Virus record (IMG/VR): IMGVR_UViG_3300047163_000092
Location: 1 to 36,856 of that record
Reading direction: 5' to 3' (one strand)
Length of the DNA stretch: 36,856 nucleotides
Source of the DNA: a virus
Shown here: one piece after another, positions 16,201 to 23,500 of the stretch
How positions within the stretch are numbered: position 1 is the first letter of the stretch
Layout: the number at the start of each line of letters is the position of its first letter
Made by a program: the position numbers and the translations under genes
The notes under the pieces: generated by a model
Told to the model about the DNA's origin: nothing
The model's input: only the letters and a program-made list of their open reading frames with translations
Database searches by the model: none

Positions 16201-17243
16201 CGCCACGCGTCGGACGCGAAATTCGTGAAGTCCGACCACACCTGTTTGAGCGTGCCGATGTTGTTGCCGAGCGCCGTCATGGCGGCGATCAACCCGACCG
16301 TCAGCGCGACGACCGTCACGGTCGGCGACGCGAAGAGCGCGATCGCGCCGACGAGCAGCTCGAAGCCGGCCGTGACGAGCGGGATCAGCGCATCGGCGAT
16401 CCCGAGCACGAGAATGAGCGACGTGAAGGCTGTCACGCCCGCGCCAATCCAGGTGATGAGCTGGATCGCTTCCGGCGAGAGCGATCGGAACGCGTCGATC
16501 ACGCGCGTGACGGCGTCGACGGCCTTGATCATTGCCGGCACGAGCACGTCGCCGATCTGCTCTTTGAGCAGCTGGAAGTGATCGGCTGCGACCTGGATAT
16601 GGCCGGGCAACGATCCGCCGAAGACTTCGCCGGCCTTCTCGCCGGCGCGCTGCAGCATGTCCATCGCCTCGTTGACGGTGAGCGTGTTGCCCGCGGCGTC
16701 TTTGGTGGCGATGCCGTAGCGCGACAGCAGCGCCACGTGACCGGTGAGTACTCGCGAGACGATCTGAATCGCTTCGCCGAGATCGCGGTGCGTCGCGCGC
16801 GCGAAGTTCGCGGCGATGCCGGCAGCGCGCTCGAGCTGCGCCTGCGACGTCGTGACGAGCGCGAGCTGGCGGAAGCTATCGCGCAGCTGCTGCAGCGGCT
16901 CGCCCGTCGAGTCCGCGAGCTGCTCGGCGAACTTCTCGAGCTCGGCCGTATTGAGCGTGCGCCCGAAGTTTTCGGCGATCTGGGCCGCGGCTTCGAGCGA
17001 GTCGTGCGCTTCCGACGCCGCGCTGGCGAGCTCGAGCAACCCCTCAGCGACGTGTTTGACGGCCTCGTATTCGAACAGCGACGTCCAAAGGTGCTGCAGA
17101 TTCTCGGCTTTGTCCGCGACGTCTTTGAGCGTCGACGTCACGCCCGACGCCCACGCGCGGATCTCCGACGCCGACGAGTTCAGCCCGGCGCTGAGCTGGT
17201 CGGTGACGACGCGTAGCGCGATCGAGAGTTCGGTGTCGGCCAC
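13263..17243 (-). CDS. Tape measure protein
   Basis: The longest gene, 1,326 residues, in the canonical place between the chaperone and distal tail genes. The tape measure sets tail length and may help DNA enter the cell. An Ala/Glu-rich helical N-terminus is followed by a hydrophobic segment (about 264-331), a long helical/coiled-coil region (about 464-728) and a second hydrophobic Gly/Ala-rich zone (about 934-1114). At roughly 0.15 nm per residue the tail would be near 200 nm. No lytic domain is seen in it. The GTG start lies 1 nt after the upstream stop (TGACGTG). Confidence 0.92.
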   Translation of the reverse strand: MADTELSIALRVVTDQLSAGLNSSASEIRAWASGVTSTLKDVADKAENLQHLWTSLFEYEAVKHVAEGLLELASAASEAHDSLEAAAQIAENFGRTLNTAELEKFAEQLADSTGEPLQQLRDSFRQLALVTTSQAQLERAAGIAANFARATHRDLGEAIQIVSRVLTGHVALLSRYGIATKDAAGNTLTVNEAMDMLQRAGEKAGEVFGGSLPGHIQVAADHFQLLKEQIGDVLVPAMIKAVDAVTRVIDAFRSLSPEAIQLITWIGAGVTAFTSLILVLGIADALIPLVTAGFELLVGAIALFASPTVTVVALTVGLIAAMTALGNNIGTLKQVWSDFTNFASDAWREFVDNVLSSGPKLLEFMRAIVEVLNPSTLQKGVDDLAAAMAVSMPKTAKIMTTTLNAAFVDVRNFAYKTYDEINAYIQRLFTTHALPGGKPTIPNATFDEVGSGNKGAQKALNDALTTEREAIQATLDAASQRVERARIELERVVTALDKFKSALPDGKVTTTSQALEEQRLIDAEMAKQRDVAAALLQQKTALEAAAKRELADAAALPAADKERVQHAAELTREAHEHQLAAARVGLEYEKIYAAIAKLVTALRDPMRELAEQAQKLAEAAAQAEADVARRGVQGQQEQLRIQEQYERRLHPAQANSPIADARQADAEAQIALQLARIAQALAIQQDEAVRNNPFASAEQVAEADAKVADANAALVAAVNKVTLAHKDLADAMSRSQFNLTNILDTVAQAFAKLVPGLNVQEKSGGGLSVAFSWQTLLVDVLQKTKEWKDVQSVINQLLKVFAQILDALAPIIDTMLRAFAFLANIVIEIYNTFAKLLGLLGIHLQLLDKINTDFNGIDSSPLISIIHDLPTLNELATGKIAPLTTGAQNVSSTWASPITNAMQNPSLGGGLLGVLEDVLGAVLAIKLAIAAYTAVQAAGGIGGLFGNLFSWIGGIFGGGGGAAAAAGASGAGDGLLGGVLGLGLGTGNIAGAGAGLAQGFANAFDTNAAGVADTFGSAAGTAIAAALGLGTAILGGGGIGGAIAGVLEPGKKDAQVGGIAGGIGGALLGAGVFGGSELLGMMLGAWAGPIGAVVGGLLGTVIGGLFGPQGAGSQPDLHDPNFGNEQVALTGKPFSTQGFGAGKMPAWVQQLTGGQGLLSWIQATLAGGQAASGLDPAQYQKYLNEFGTTGGGKIIYGHNIENEKVAGGQFSGNYQALWDEAVNAAKAIADAFGGIMEPFSTLVSNAVPVINALNTFGNELAAGVSASRSAAASSSSSTHGDTHIDHSLSIGSVGSSADAVALWNAQSEMTARVTRSRAYLIAKVPI

Positions 17244-17244
17244 G

Positions 17245-17526
17245 TCAGTTGTACCGCTCGAACTCGGCGCGCATCATCGCCTGCACGTCGTCGGCGAACT
17301 CCGAGATGCTGCGCCCCTGCACGATCGGCATGACGGGCACGCAGTTCGCTTGGAAGACGTCGATCGCGCCCTCTTGATCGGGACGCACGTGCGCCTTGAA
17401 TTGACGCGGCGACCGGACGGGAACGGCGTCGTCGCCGTCCTCGTCGGGTGCACCGTGAATCAGCTTGAGATAGTTTACGCCGCCTGCGAGCAAGACGAAG
17501 ATCTGCCCGAGCGTGAGCTCGTGCAT
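17245..17526 (-). CDS. Tail assembly chaperone, T-like part (likely frameshift product)
   Basis: This is the 3' half of a lambda gpG/gpGT-type chaperone pair that guides tail tube assembly around the tape measure. The 93 residues from ATG 17526 include MHELTLGQIFVLL, but good coding character continues upstream in this frame (LVLAHYHYTAFHV), where no start codon exists. This argues for a -1 shift from the preceding gene, before its stop at 17,562. No classical slippery heptamer is visible. GGC-TAG at the G-part stop is one candidate slip point. Confidence 0.7.
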   Translation of the reverse strand: MHELTLGQIFVLLAGGVNYLKLIHGAPDEDGDDAVPVRSPRQFKAHVRPDQEGAIDVFQANCVPVMPIVQGRSISEFADDVQAMMRAEFERYN

Positions 17527-17561
17527 GACGTGAAACGCCGTGTAGTGGTAGTGGGCGAGAA

Positions 17562-18041
17562 CTAGCCCGACGGCGTCAACGGCGTGACCGGAGCCTCGGC
17601 CGTCGCCGTCGCCGGCGAAGGGTCCGCGATGCCCTGGCCGCCTCCGGCACCGGCAGCGCCGGCAGCTTGGATCACGGGGCCGCTGATCGTCTTGAACAGT
17701 GTCAACGGATCGAGCTCGCCGAACCACTCGTCGAAGACCGCGATGTCCGCCGGATCCGGATGCTCGACGCCGTAGAACGCCGATCGATAGAGCAGATCGC
17801 GCACCGCACCGAGCAGATCGGGGCCTTTCGTGCCGAGCGTCTTCAGGATGTCGGCGCCCTGCGTCGAGTCGAGTTTGCTGAGATCCTCGAGCGAGCCGAG
17901 GATCCGGAGCAGTTGCGCCGTCGTCGGCGCGACCAGATCGAACTCCATCCCGCCGAGCGCGCAGATCACGCCGGTCGGCTTGCCGGCGACGGCAGCGAGA
18001 ATCGCTACGCGCGCGGCCGCGGTGAAACGTCGTTGAGCCAT
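17562..18041 (-). CDS. Tail assembly chaperone, G-like part
   Basis: This 159-residue protein lies between tail tube and tape measure genes, the standard place for the assembly chaperone. It is helical, with LLRILGSLEDLSKLDS and LDPLTLFKTI, and ends in a Gly/Ala/Pro-rich tail (PSPATATAEAPVTPL) close to where the frame is probably changed. The start is ATG 18041. The longer frame upstream is in another phase and has no support. Confidence 0.75.
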   Translation of the reverse strand: MAQRRFTAAARVAILAAVAGKPTGVICALGGMEFDLVAPTTAQLLRILGSLEDLSKLDSTQGADILKTLGTKGPDLLGAVRDLLYRSAFYGVEHPDPADIAVFDEWFGELDPLTLFKTISGPVIQAAGAAGAGGGQGIADPSPATATAEAPVTPLTPSG

Positions 18042-18077
18042 GGTTCTCCCCGGCGCGCGCGCTCACGGCGCGGCGCC

Positions 18078-18872
18078 TTAGACGTTGACGAAGGTGAACT
18101 TCGCGACGTAGCCGGTCGGATCGGCGAACGCCATGAACTTCCGATCGAGCTGCAGCGCTTCGTTTTCTTTGAACGGGATCGTCATCTGCCCTGGCCGCAC
18201 GGCGCCCAGCTCGCAGAGCAAGATCCCGAGCGAGCCGTCGATCGGCGAGCGATCGCGCTTGTACAACGCCATCGTCATGAACGGCGAGCTATTTTGGTAC
18301 GTCTGGCTGAGCGTAACGGCGTTGCCGTTGGTGCTGTTCCACTGGTACGTCACCGACAGAGCGAGAGCGACGTCGCCGGCGGCGAACTTGAGGACGCCCG
18401 CGGTGATCGAGCAGCTCTGACCTGCGACCTCCGAGCCCGCGGCGACGATCGCGTATTGCACGGGATACGTCTTCCCGTTGGCACCCTGCACGTAGACGAT
18501 CACGTCCGCGCTGCCGGCGACGTAGTTCGTCGCCTGATTCAGCGCGTACGTATACGTCGGATTCGGCCCGACGATGCCCGCTTCGTCGAATACAACGGAC
18601 TTCGCGCCCGCCGACTGCACGCCGTTGAAGTCGGTCGCGATGCCCGCCAGCGACAGCTTGTAGTGCTTCGCGCTGATATCGAGTGTGCGCCGCCCGTCGA
18701 AGGCGGCGACGGCCCAAGCGCCATCACCGTATATCGCTTTTTGGTCGATCTTGATATCCAGCTGGATATCGCTGAGGATCGACACCGAGACCGGGCCGGT
18801 CGCGCCGAGCGGAAACTCTTCGAGGCGGCCCGAGCCGAACATGACGCGGGAGACTTCTTGGACAGCGCTCAT
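18078..18872 (-). CDS. Major tail tube protein
   Basis: This 264-residue protein lies between the tail terminator and the chaperones, as tail tube subunits do. It is mostly beta, with features of tube proteins: an N-terminal RVMFGSGRLEEFPLG, a central beta domain with Ig-like character (VTYQWNSTNGNAVTLSQTY) and a C-terminal KFTFVNV. GGAG lies about 10 nt before the ATG. It polymerises into the hollow tail tube. Confidence 0.8.
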   Translation of the reverse strand: MSAVQEVSRVMFGSGRLEEFPLGATGPVSVSILSDIQLDIKIDQKAIYGDGAWAVAAFDGRRTLDISAKHYKLSLAGIATDFNGVQSAGAKSVVFDEAGIVGPNPTYTYALNQATNYVAGSADVIVYVQGANGKTYPVQYAIVAAGSEVAGQSCSITAGVLKFAAGDVALALSVTYQWNSTNGNAVTLSQTYQNSSPFMTMALYKRDRSPIDGSLGILLCELGAVRPGQMTIPFKENEALQLDRKFMAFADPTGYVAKFTFVNV

Positions 18873-18888
18873 GGCGGATGCAGCTCCT

Positions 18889-19386
18889 TCAGACGGCGAC
18901 GACGCGATAGTCGGCTTTTAGCTGGTACTGGTTCGCGACGTTATCCCACAACGGGGCGTAGACGTTCTGTTCAGTGCACTCGCGCAGAGCGAGCGGTGGG
19001 ACGGTGGAGCTGCCCGCGCGGCTCAAATCCTGCACGCCGGCGGGCGCGTCCTGGTCCGCGTTAAAAATCCGCGCTCGCACGGCCTCGTACAGCATCGTGC
19101 ACTCGTCGATCGACTGATTGCTCACGACCCAGATCTCGAGCAGCAGCGCACGCTCGGCAAGGAACCGCGACCAGTCGCGTTTCGTCGTCGACACGGCGTA
19201 GCACACCGCCGGCAGCGTCGGCGGATTGGGCGCGAACGATTGGGCCAGGTTCCAAACGGCCTGCGGCACGACTTGCGACGTCGCCAGCGTGACGGTGCCC
19301 TGCTGGTCGACTTGATAGCTCAGCGGCGTCGCCGTCAGCGCGGCGTAAATCGCCTGGCGCACCGATTGCAGCGTCGGCGAGCTCAC
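18889..19386 (-). CDS. Tail terminator-like protein
   Basis: This 165-residue protein starts at a GTG overlapping the previous stop (GTGA). The N-terminal helix SVRQAIYAALTATPLSYQV, then PAVCYAV, LLLEIWVVSN and the helix ECTMLYEAVRARIF, fit the small alpha/beta fold of tail completion proteins. These cap the tail tube and join it to the head. Gene order (after gp10-like, before tail tube) supports this. Confidence 0.7.
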   Translation of the reverse strand: MSSPTLQSVRQAIYAALTATPLSYQVDQQGTVTLATSQVVPQAVWNLAQSFAPNPPTLPAVCYAVSTTKRDWSRFLAERALLLEIWVVSNQSIDECTMLYEAVRARIFNADQDAPAGVQDLSRAGSSTVPPLALRECTEQNVYAPLWDNVANQYQLKADYRVVAV

Positions 19387-19874
19387 GCGCCGATCCCGCT
19401 CTCGCGGATCGCGTTTGCGATCTCGGCTTTGACGGCGGCAACGACGGCCGGCCCGATCGTCTGCGTGATGAATTTCATCCACGGCCGTGCAATCATGCGT
19501 GACGTGCCCTGCTGCAGCATCGCGTCGAGTTGCTGCACCCACGAATCGCCGTCCATGCGGATCTCGCCCCCGACGATCGCGCCGGGCAGGCCGGCTGGCG
19601 GGTAGACGCGCAGGCCGGCCACGTAACGGCCGCTCTGGATGTGAATCACGGGCTCCGCGTGCGGCGGCCGCGGGTTGCGCGTCGCGTACGGATGGCCCAT
19701 CGCTTTGAGCACGACGAGAGAATGGTCGGTCGCGGTGATCTCCTTGAGCGACGCCGTCTGCAGCGCTTTCAGGCCGTGAACGACGGCGAGCCACGCGATC
19801 GCTTTCACGCGCGGCTCGAAATTGCGAATGCCGCTGATCGTCGCCTCGAGGCCGCGGACTTCACCGGTGATCAT
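19383..19874 (-). CDS. HK97 gp10-like neck/tail-completion protein
   Basis: This 163-residue protein has the layout of the HK97 gp10 family: an N-terminal helix-strand part (GLEATISGIRNFEPRVKAI), a central basic His/Pro stretch (HPYATRNPRPPHAEP) around the VIHIQSG strand, and a helical C-terminus (VVAAVKAEIANAIRESG). The start ATG overlaps the upstream stop (ATGA). It is expected in the neck between connector and tail terminator. Confidence 0.75.
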   Translation of the reverse strand: MITGEVRGLEATISGIRNFEPRVKAIAWLAVVHGLKALQTASLKEITATDHSLVVLKAMGHPYATRNPRPPHAEPVIHIQSGRYVAGLRVYPPAGLPGAIVGGEIRMDGDSWVQQLDAMLQQGTSRMIARPWMKFITQTIGPAVVAAVKAEIANAIRESGIGA

Positions 19875-21451
19875 GTCAGCGACACGATACTTTGCCCGAC
19901 TTGGCCGAGCAAATTGAGATTCAGCGTCACGGTTGCGTGCGGGAACCGGCGGATATAAATCTGCGACTGTTCACCGGGAAGTCCGCCCGTCGTCGACGGA
20001 TGCGTGGCGTCGCCGAGCGGCGCGCCCAGCGCGTGCACGAAATCCGGATAGAAGGCAGCGTCGGCAAGCCACGCGGCTGGATTCGCGGGGAGATCGCCTG
20101 ACGTCGGATCGTATTGCAGCGCGATCCCGCCGCCGTCCGAATCGTAGCCCCAGCTGTACGACAAGTAGGTCTGCGAGTAGGCGCACACGAGCCCGGCCGC
20201 GACGGCGAAATCCATGTTGAGCGGGAGACGCGCGCGCGTCAGCCGCGCACCGTAAGTCGCGGGCCAATTCGACGGGTTCTCCGTCTGATCGAGGAAGCTG
20301 AACCCGGGGAACATCTGCATGATCTGCGGCCAGCCGGCTTTACCGAACGCGATATGTGCATCGATCCACTGCTTCACTTGAACGGGGTCGGTCGATCGCC
20401 CGATCGGGCCTTCGCCGAAGGCCATGTGCAGCGCGTTGCCGTCGAAATACGTCGCGCCCGGCGTGAGCGACGGGAAGCAATTGCCGACGAGGATCTTGCC
20501 GGCCGGGAGCTTCATGCGCAGCTCGGCGACCAGCGCGTATTTGTTCGCATCGAACCCGGGCCCGAGCGAGTCGATTAGCACGCCGTCGAACTCGGAGTAG
20601 GTCGTGAGCATCGTGGCGATCGCCGTCGTCCACCAGTCGCGGAACGCCGGATCGTCGACGTTGCCGCCGCCGGCGGCGATCCAGGACGGTTGCGCGCCCG
20701 GCACCGTCCAGTACCAATAGCATTGCGGGCGCTGGCCGTGGAAGCCGACATAGAAGATCCACTTGCCGCCCGGGTTTGCGGCTTTGTAGATCGCGCACTG
20801 CGCCGCGGACTGATCTTCCCAATAGCCCGTGTTGCCGCTGTGGATGTTGCAGAAGACGATCGGTTTGACCGTCGCGACCTCACCGATCTCACTCGACGTG
20901 AACGGGGCCGATTGCGACTTGCCCATGAGGCCCGACAGCGGGATGTTCGTCCAGCTGAACGCGGGGAGGTTCACGGTCGGCGGGGGCGCCGGCGCGGGCG
21001 GCGGATTGTGCCAGGCGGCGCCGATCTCGAGCTGCGCCTGCAGCGTCGGCGCGACCTCGTCGAACATCGCGACGAGCTTGACCAGATATTCGAAGCCGTT
21101 CTCGTCGATCACCTTATCGCCGACGCGCATATCGATCTGACCGGCGTCGCCGTTGCCCGTCACGCGATACGTCGTGACGCCGTCCGGTCCGGTGAAGTAC
21201 GCGCCCGGCCCGGCGGTCGACGGCACGAGCCTGCCCGGCACGCCGTCGATGATCAGGACGTGCGTCGAGTAGGACGCGATGCCGGCGGCCTCCGCGCGGA
21301 TCTGGCCGCCGCGCGAGATCTGGTCGACGTACGCCGGCACGTTCTGCACGATCAGCGTGTCGCCGGCGGGCACGCGATCGCCGGTGCTCGAGACGCCCGT
21401 CGACGTGCGGCGGTAGATCGCGATGGTGTTCGGCCGCAGCAGCGTGCCCAT
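19871..21451 (-). CDS. Head-completion protein fused to a glycoside-hydrolase-like domain
   Basis: This 526-residue protein occupies the head-closure (gp16/gp7-like) slot. The first ~150 residues look like that domain: RPNTIAIYRRTSTG, then a beta barrel and LVKLVAMFDEVAP. A Pro-rich linker (PPPAPAPPP) follows. The C-terminal ~340 residues resemble the TIM-barrel of putative glycoside hydrolases (GHL15/GH114-like group), with FDGVLIDSLGPGFDA and KILVGNCF as strand-end motifs and Asp as possible catalytic residue, plus WKWY-rich aromatic patches such as YWYW. If correct, the neck of the virion carries a sugar-binding or -cleaving domain. The ATG is preceded by no strong ribosome site. Confidence 0.65.
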   Translation of the reverse strand: MGTLLRPNTIAIYRRTSTGVSSTGDRVPAGDTLIVQNVPAYVDQISRGGQIRAEAAGIASYSTHVLIIDGVPGRLVPSTAGPGAYFTGPDGVTTYRVTGNGDAGQIDMRVGDKVIDENGFEYLVKLVAMFDEVAPTLQAQLEIGAAWHNPPPAPAPPPTVNLPAFSWTNIPLSGLMGKSQSAPFTSSEIGEVATVKPIVFCNIHSGNTGYWEDQSAAQCAIYKAANPGGKWIFYVGFHGQRPQCYWYWTVPGAQPSWIAAGGGNVDDPAFRDWWTTAIATMLTTYSEFDGVLIDSLGPGFDANKYALVAELRMKLPAGKILVGNCFPSLTPGATYFDGNALHMAFGEGPIGRSTDPVQVKQWIDAHIAFGKAGWPQIMQMFPGFSFLDQTENPSNWPATYGARLTRARLPLNMDFAVAAGLVCAYSQTYLSYSWGYDSDGGGIALQYDPTSGDLPANPAAWLADAAFYPDFVHALGAPLGDATHPSTTGGLPGEQSQIYIRRFPHATVTLNLNLLGQVGQSIVSLT

Positions 21452-21459
21452 AATGCGCC

Positions 21460-21475
21460 CGAATTTAGTCGCTAA
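21460..21475 (-). repeat. Motif copy 2 (TTAGCGACTAAATTCG)
   Basis: The second copy of the 16-17-nt motif, with one T fewer than the others. It ends 8 nt before the ATG of the head-completion fusion gene, in the place where a ribosome site is expected. CGAGGCCCT lies just upstream, as it does at copy 1. It is followed upstream by a 6-bp hairpin. Confidence 0.5.
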
Positions 21476-21491
21476 GGCCCGCGCAGGGCCT
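21475..21491 (-). terminator. Short hairpin after the connector gene
   Basis: AGGCCC and GGGCCT enclose the loop TGCGC on the minus strand, 20 bp past the connector stop codon. The stem is short and has no U-run. It could be a weak terminator or a processing site between head and tail units. Confidence 0.3.
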
Positions 21492-21511
21492 CGCTAGTAG
21501 ATTCGTGCGCA

Positions 21512-22432
21512 TCACCGGATTCCGCGTCGCATGAACGGCCGCAGCATCTCTTTTGCGGGCGCCGGGATCTGGAACGGTTCTTGCCGCCGATCGTACTGGG
21601 TCTCGCCCTGCTTGACGCGAGCGAACCCACCGAGCCCGGCCTGCTGGATCCGCGCGTAGGAGATCATCTCGGTCGCGACCATCACCGTCGCTTGCTTCAC
21701 CTGCGCCGGATAGTTGAGCTGCGCGAATCCCGACGTCGCCCACAGCTCGACGATGTTGGCCGTGAAGCCGAGGTTCTCGATCGAGCCGAGCAGCGCGAAG
21801 CTCGCGACGGCGTAGCTGAGGATCTCGACGTAACCGCCGGCGTTGTTGATCACGATATCGGTCGGCTCGAACGTCGCGATCTCTTGCGGCGAGATCCGCA
21901 CGACGAACTGCTGGATCGACTGGATCGGCAGCTTGTACGGGTAGATGCGCCGCGTCGACTTGCGCCACGGGTGCGATTCGACCAGCGGCGTCACGCGCAA
22001 ACCGCCCTCGTCCGCGTAGCCGATGTACGCGTCGACGTACGCGCTCGCGCGCCGAAGGATCGCGTCGAGATCCGCAGGCAGGTTGAACTGCGACAGATCC
22101 GTGCCTTCGCCGGCGGCCTGGTATTCGACGGCCTGCACGTATTGGCTCGAAACGTAGAGCGAGATCTGCGCCGTCGAGCCGTCCGTCCCGGTCAGCTGAA
22201 ACGGCCCGCTGAGGGCGCCGTCGGGCACGACGAACGTGAGGTCACTGTCGTCGCTGACCGTCAGCGGGACGGCGATCGTGTTCGCGCTCGGCGTGCCGGT
22301 TTGCGGATCGGGCGGCCCTTCATTCAGCAGCTGCGCTGTGACCGCAAGCGCTTGAAAACCGGTGCCCTGCAGCGCGACTGTGTTTCCCGGCGCGCACGAG
22401 ATCGGGCTGGCCGTGGTGATCGTTAGCGCCAT
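21512..22432 (-). CDS. Head-tail connector with N-terminal IPT-like domain
   Basis: This 306-residue protein has two parts. The first ~95 residues look like an IPT/TIG immunoglobulin-type domain (ISCAPGNTVALQGTGFQ, then LTFVVPDGALSGPFQLTGTDG). The rest is helical (DLDAILRRASAYVDAYIG, then QIPAPAKEMLRPFMRR) like gp6/gp15-type connector proteins that lie under the portal. Ig-like domains on virion proteins often aid weak binding to cell surfaces or glycans. The start ATG overlaps the upstream gene's end by about 10 nt. Confidence 0.75.
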   Translation of the reverse strand: MALTITTASPISCAPGNTVALQGTGFQALAVTAQLLNEGPPDPQTGTPSANTIAVPLTVSDDSDLTFVVPDGALSGPFQLTGTDGSTAQISLYVSSQYVQAVEYQAAGEGTDLSQFNLPADLDAILRRASAYVDAYIGYADEGGLRVTPLVESHPWRKSTRRIYPYKLPIQSIQQFVVRISPQEIATFEPTDIVINNAGGYVEILSYAVASFALLGSIENLGFTANIVELWATSGFAQLNYPAQVKQATVMVATEMISYARIQQAGLGGFARVKQGETQYDRRQEPFQIPAPAKEMLRPFMRRGIR

Positions 22433-22758
22433 TGCGTCGCCGAATCGCGGAACGCGTCAGCCTTGGTCGGCAGCGTCGAGTAATGCTCGAAGGCCTCTTG
22501 CACCGCGGCCGCGCGCTCCATGCCGTCGAGGATGCTCTGCTGCACGGCGTCGGACAGCGCGTCGAGGCCGACCGGCTTCTCGCCGCGCTGGCGTCCGAAG
22601 GTTCGCTCGACGTGCGGGATCAGCATGATCCCGTCGCCGGTCAGTTCGTCGGCCTGCTCGTCCGTGAGCTCCGCGATCCCGTCTTGCCCGACGACGACGT
22701 CGCCGGCGTTGGTCGGGATGACGATGCCTTCTCGATATTCGACGATCCGATAGAGCAT
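22423..22758 (-). CDS. Small phage head-region protein, unknown
   Basis: This 111-residue protein has a beta-rich start (MLYRIVEYREGIVIP) and an acidic helix (AELTDEQADELTGDGIMLIPH), followed by a helical end. I choose ATG 22758 because GGAGG lies 7 nt before it. The ATG two codons upstream is too close to that site. It lies between capsid and connector genes, so a head accessory role is likely, but the family is not recognised. Confidence 0.7.
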   Translation of the reverse strand: MLYRIVEYREGIVIPTNAGDVVVGQDGIAELTDEQADELTGDGIMLIPHVERTFGRQRGEKPVGLDALSDAVQQSILDGMERAAAVQEAFEHYSTLPTKADAFRDSATQWR

Positions 22759-22852
22759 CCGCATCCCTCCGCCATGACGACGTCGCGCTTGATCAGATCG
22801 CCAGCGCGCGCGGGAAATGCGGCCGACGCCTGCGTGCGCACGCCTAAATGTT

Positions 22853-23368
22853 TCACGCTTTGCCGGTGAGCTTTCGCCCGCGCTTACGCGCGCGCAGCGC
22901 CGCGCTCTCCGCGCCGACCGTCACACCGGTCGACGAATCGCCGAGCTGCACGGTGCCTTCTTCGTCCGCGGTGGCCGTCGCGTGATCGACGAGCCGCTGG
23001 TGATTGCCCGCGTGCCGCGTCCACGCTTCCATCGCGCGAGCGTACTTTTTCGCAGCTTCCTGCGCGGTCGCCCAGAGCTCGTAGCCTTCGGGATCCTTCG
23101 TCGGATCGGGCACGGGTTTTTGCGCGAGCGCCTCTTGCTCGGCGTGATCGATCGCGATCTCCGCCGCGGTGATCTGGCCGTTCGCGCTCTCGTCGAAAAA
23201 CGACGCGTTGTGCGTCGATCGCAAGAAGCTCTCTTGCTGCGCGGTGACGGCGGTGCGACGATGCTTGCCGATCGTGACCTCGCCGAAGGGCGTCGAGATC
23301 TTCTGCCCTTCGCGAAAGCCGACGGGGAAAATCAGTTCGGGTTCGGTGCGTCCGGCCTCGTCGCTCAT
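22853..23368 (-). CDS. Phage head-region protein following the capsid gene
   Basis: This 171-residue protein starts at ATG 23368, preceded by GGAGACC 9 nt upstream. The longer frame (GTG 23422) would run through the hairpin at 23401-23437 and has no ribosome site. The sequence begins with ELIFPVGFREGQKI, has a central helical region rich in Ala/Glu and ends basic (ALRARKRGRKLTGKA). Head decoration, fibre or stabilisation roles are possible. No family is recognised. Confidence 0.7.
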   Translation of the reverse strand: MSDEAGRTEPELIFPVGFREGQKISTPFGEVTIGKHRRTAVTAQQESFLRSTHNASFFDESANGQITAAEIAIDHAEQEALAQKPVPDPTKDPEGYELWATAQEAAKKYARAMEAWTRHAGNHQRLVDHATATADEEGTVQLGDSSTGVTVGAESAALRARKRGRKLTGKA

Positions 23369-23400
23369 GTTTACGGTCTCCAGCGTCGGGAAGGTGTTGA

Positions 23401-23437
23401 GTCCCGGGGGCAACGTCTCCACCGTGTCCCCCGGAAC
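23401..23437 (-). other. Hairpin with loop complementary to the leader motif
   Basis: Arms of 10 bp (23,401-23,410 and 23,428-23,437, one G-U in RNA) enclose a 17-nt loop on the minus strand. The loop holds GGTGGAGACG, the perfect 10-nt complement of CGTCTCCACC in all three leader motifs. It lies in the 132-bp gap between the capsid gene and the next gene. It may act as an mRNA stability element, a weak terminator or an RNA-RNA docking site. Confidence 0.45.
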
Positions 23438-23500
23438 TCATACCGCCGGACCTGACGCCGTCGTGGGCGACGTCGGGCCCGGCAGTTCTGGTGCGGCCGC

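Noticed and set aside
22641-22856. 71-codon minus-strand frame with a GTGA overlap to the gene at 22853
   Set aside because: It overlaps the well-supported gene at 22423-22758 by more than 110 bp in another phase, and its second half looks like out-of-frame Ser/Arg-rich sequence.
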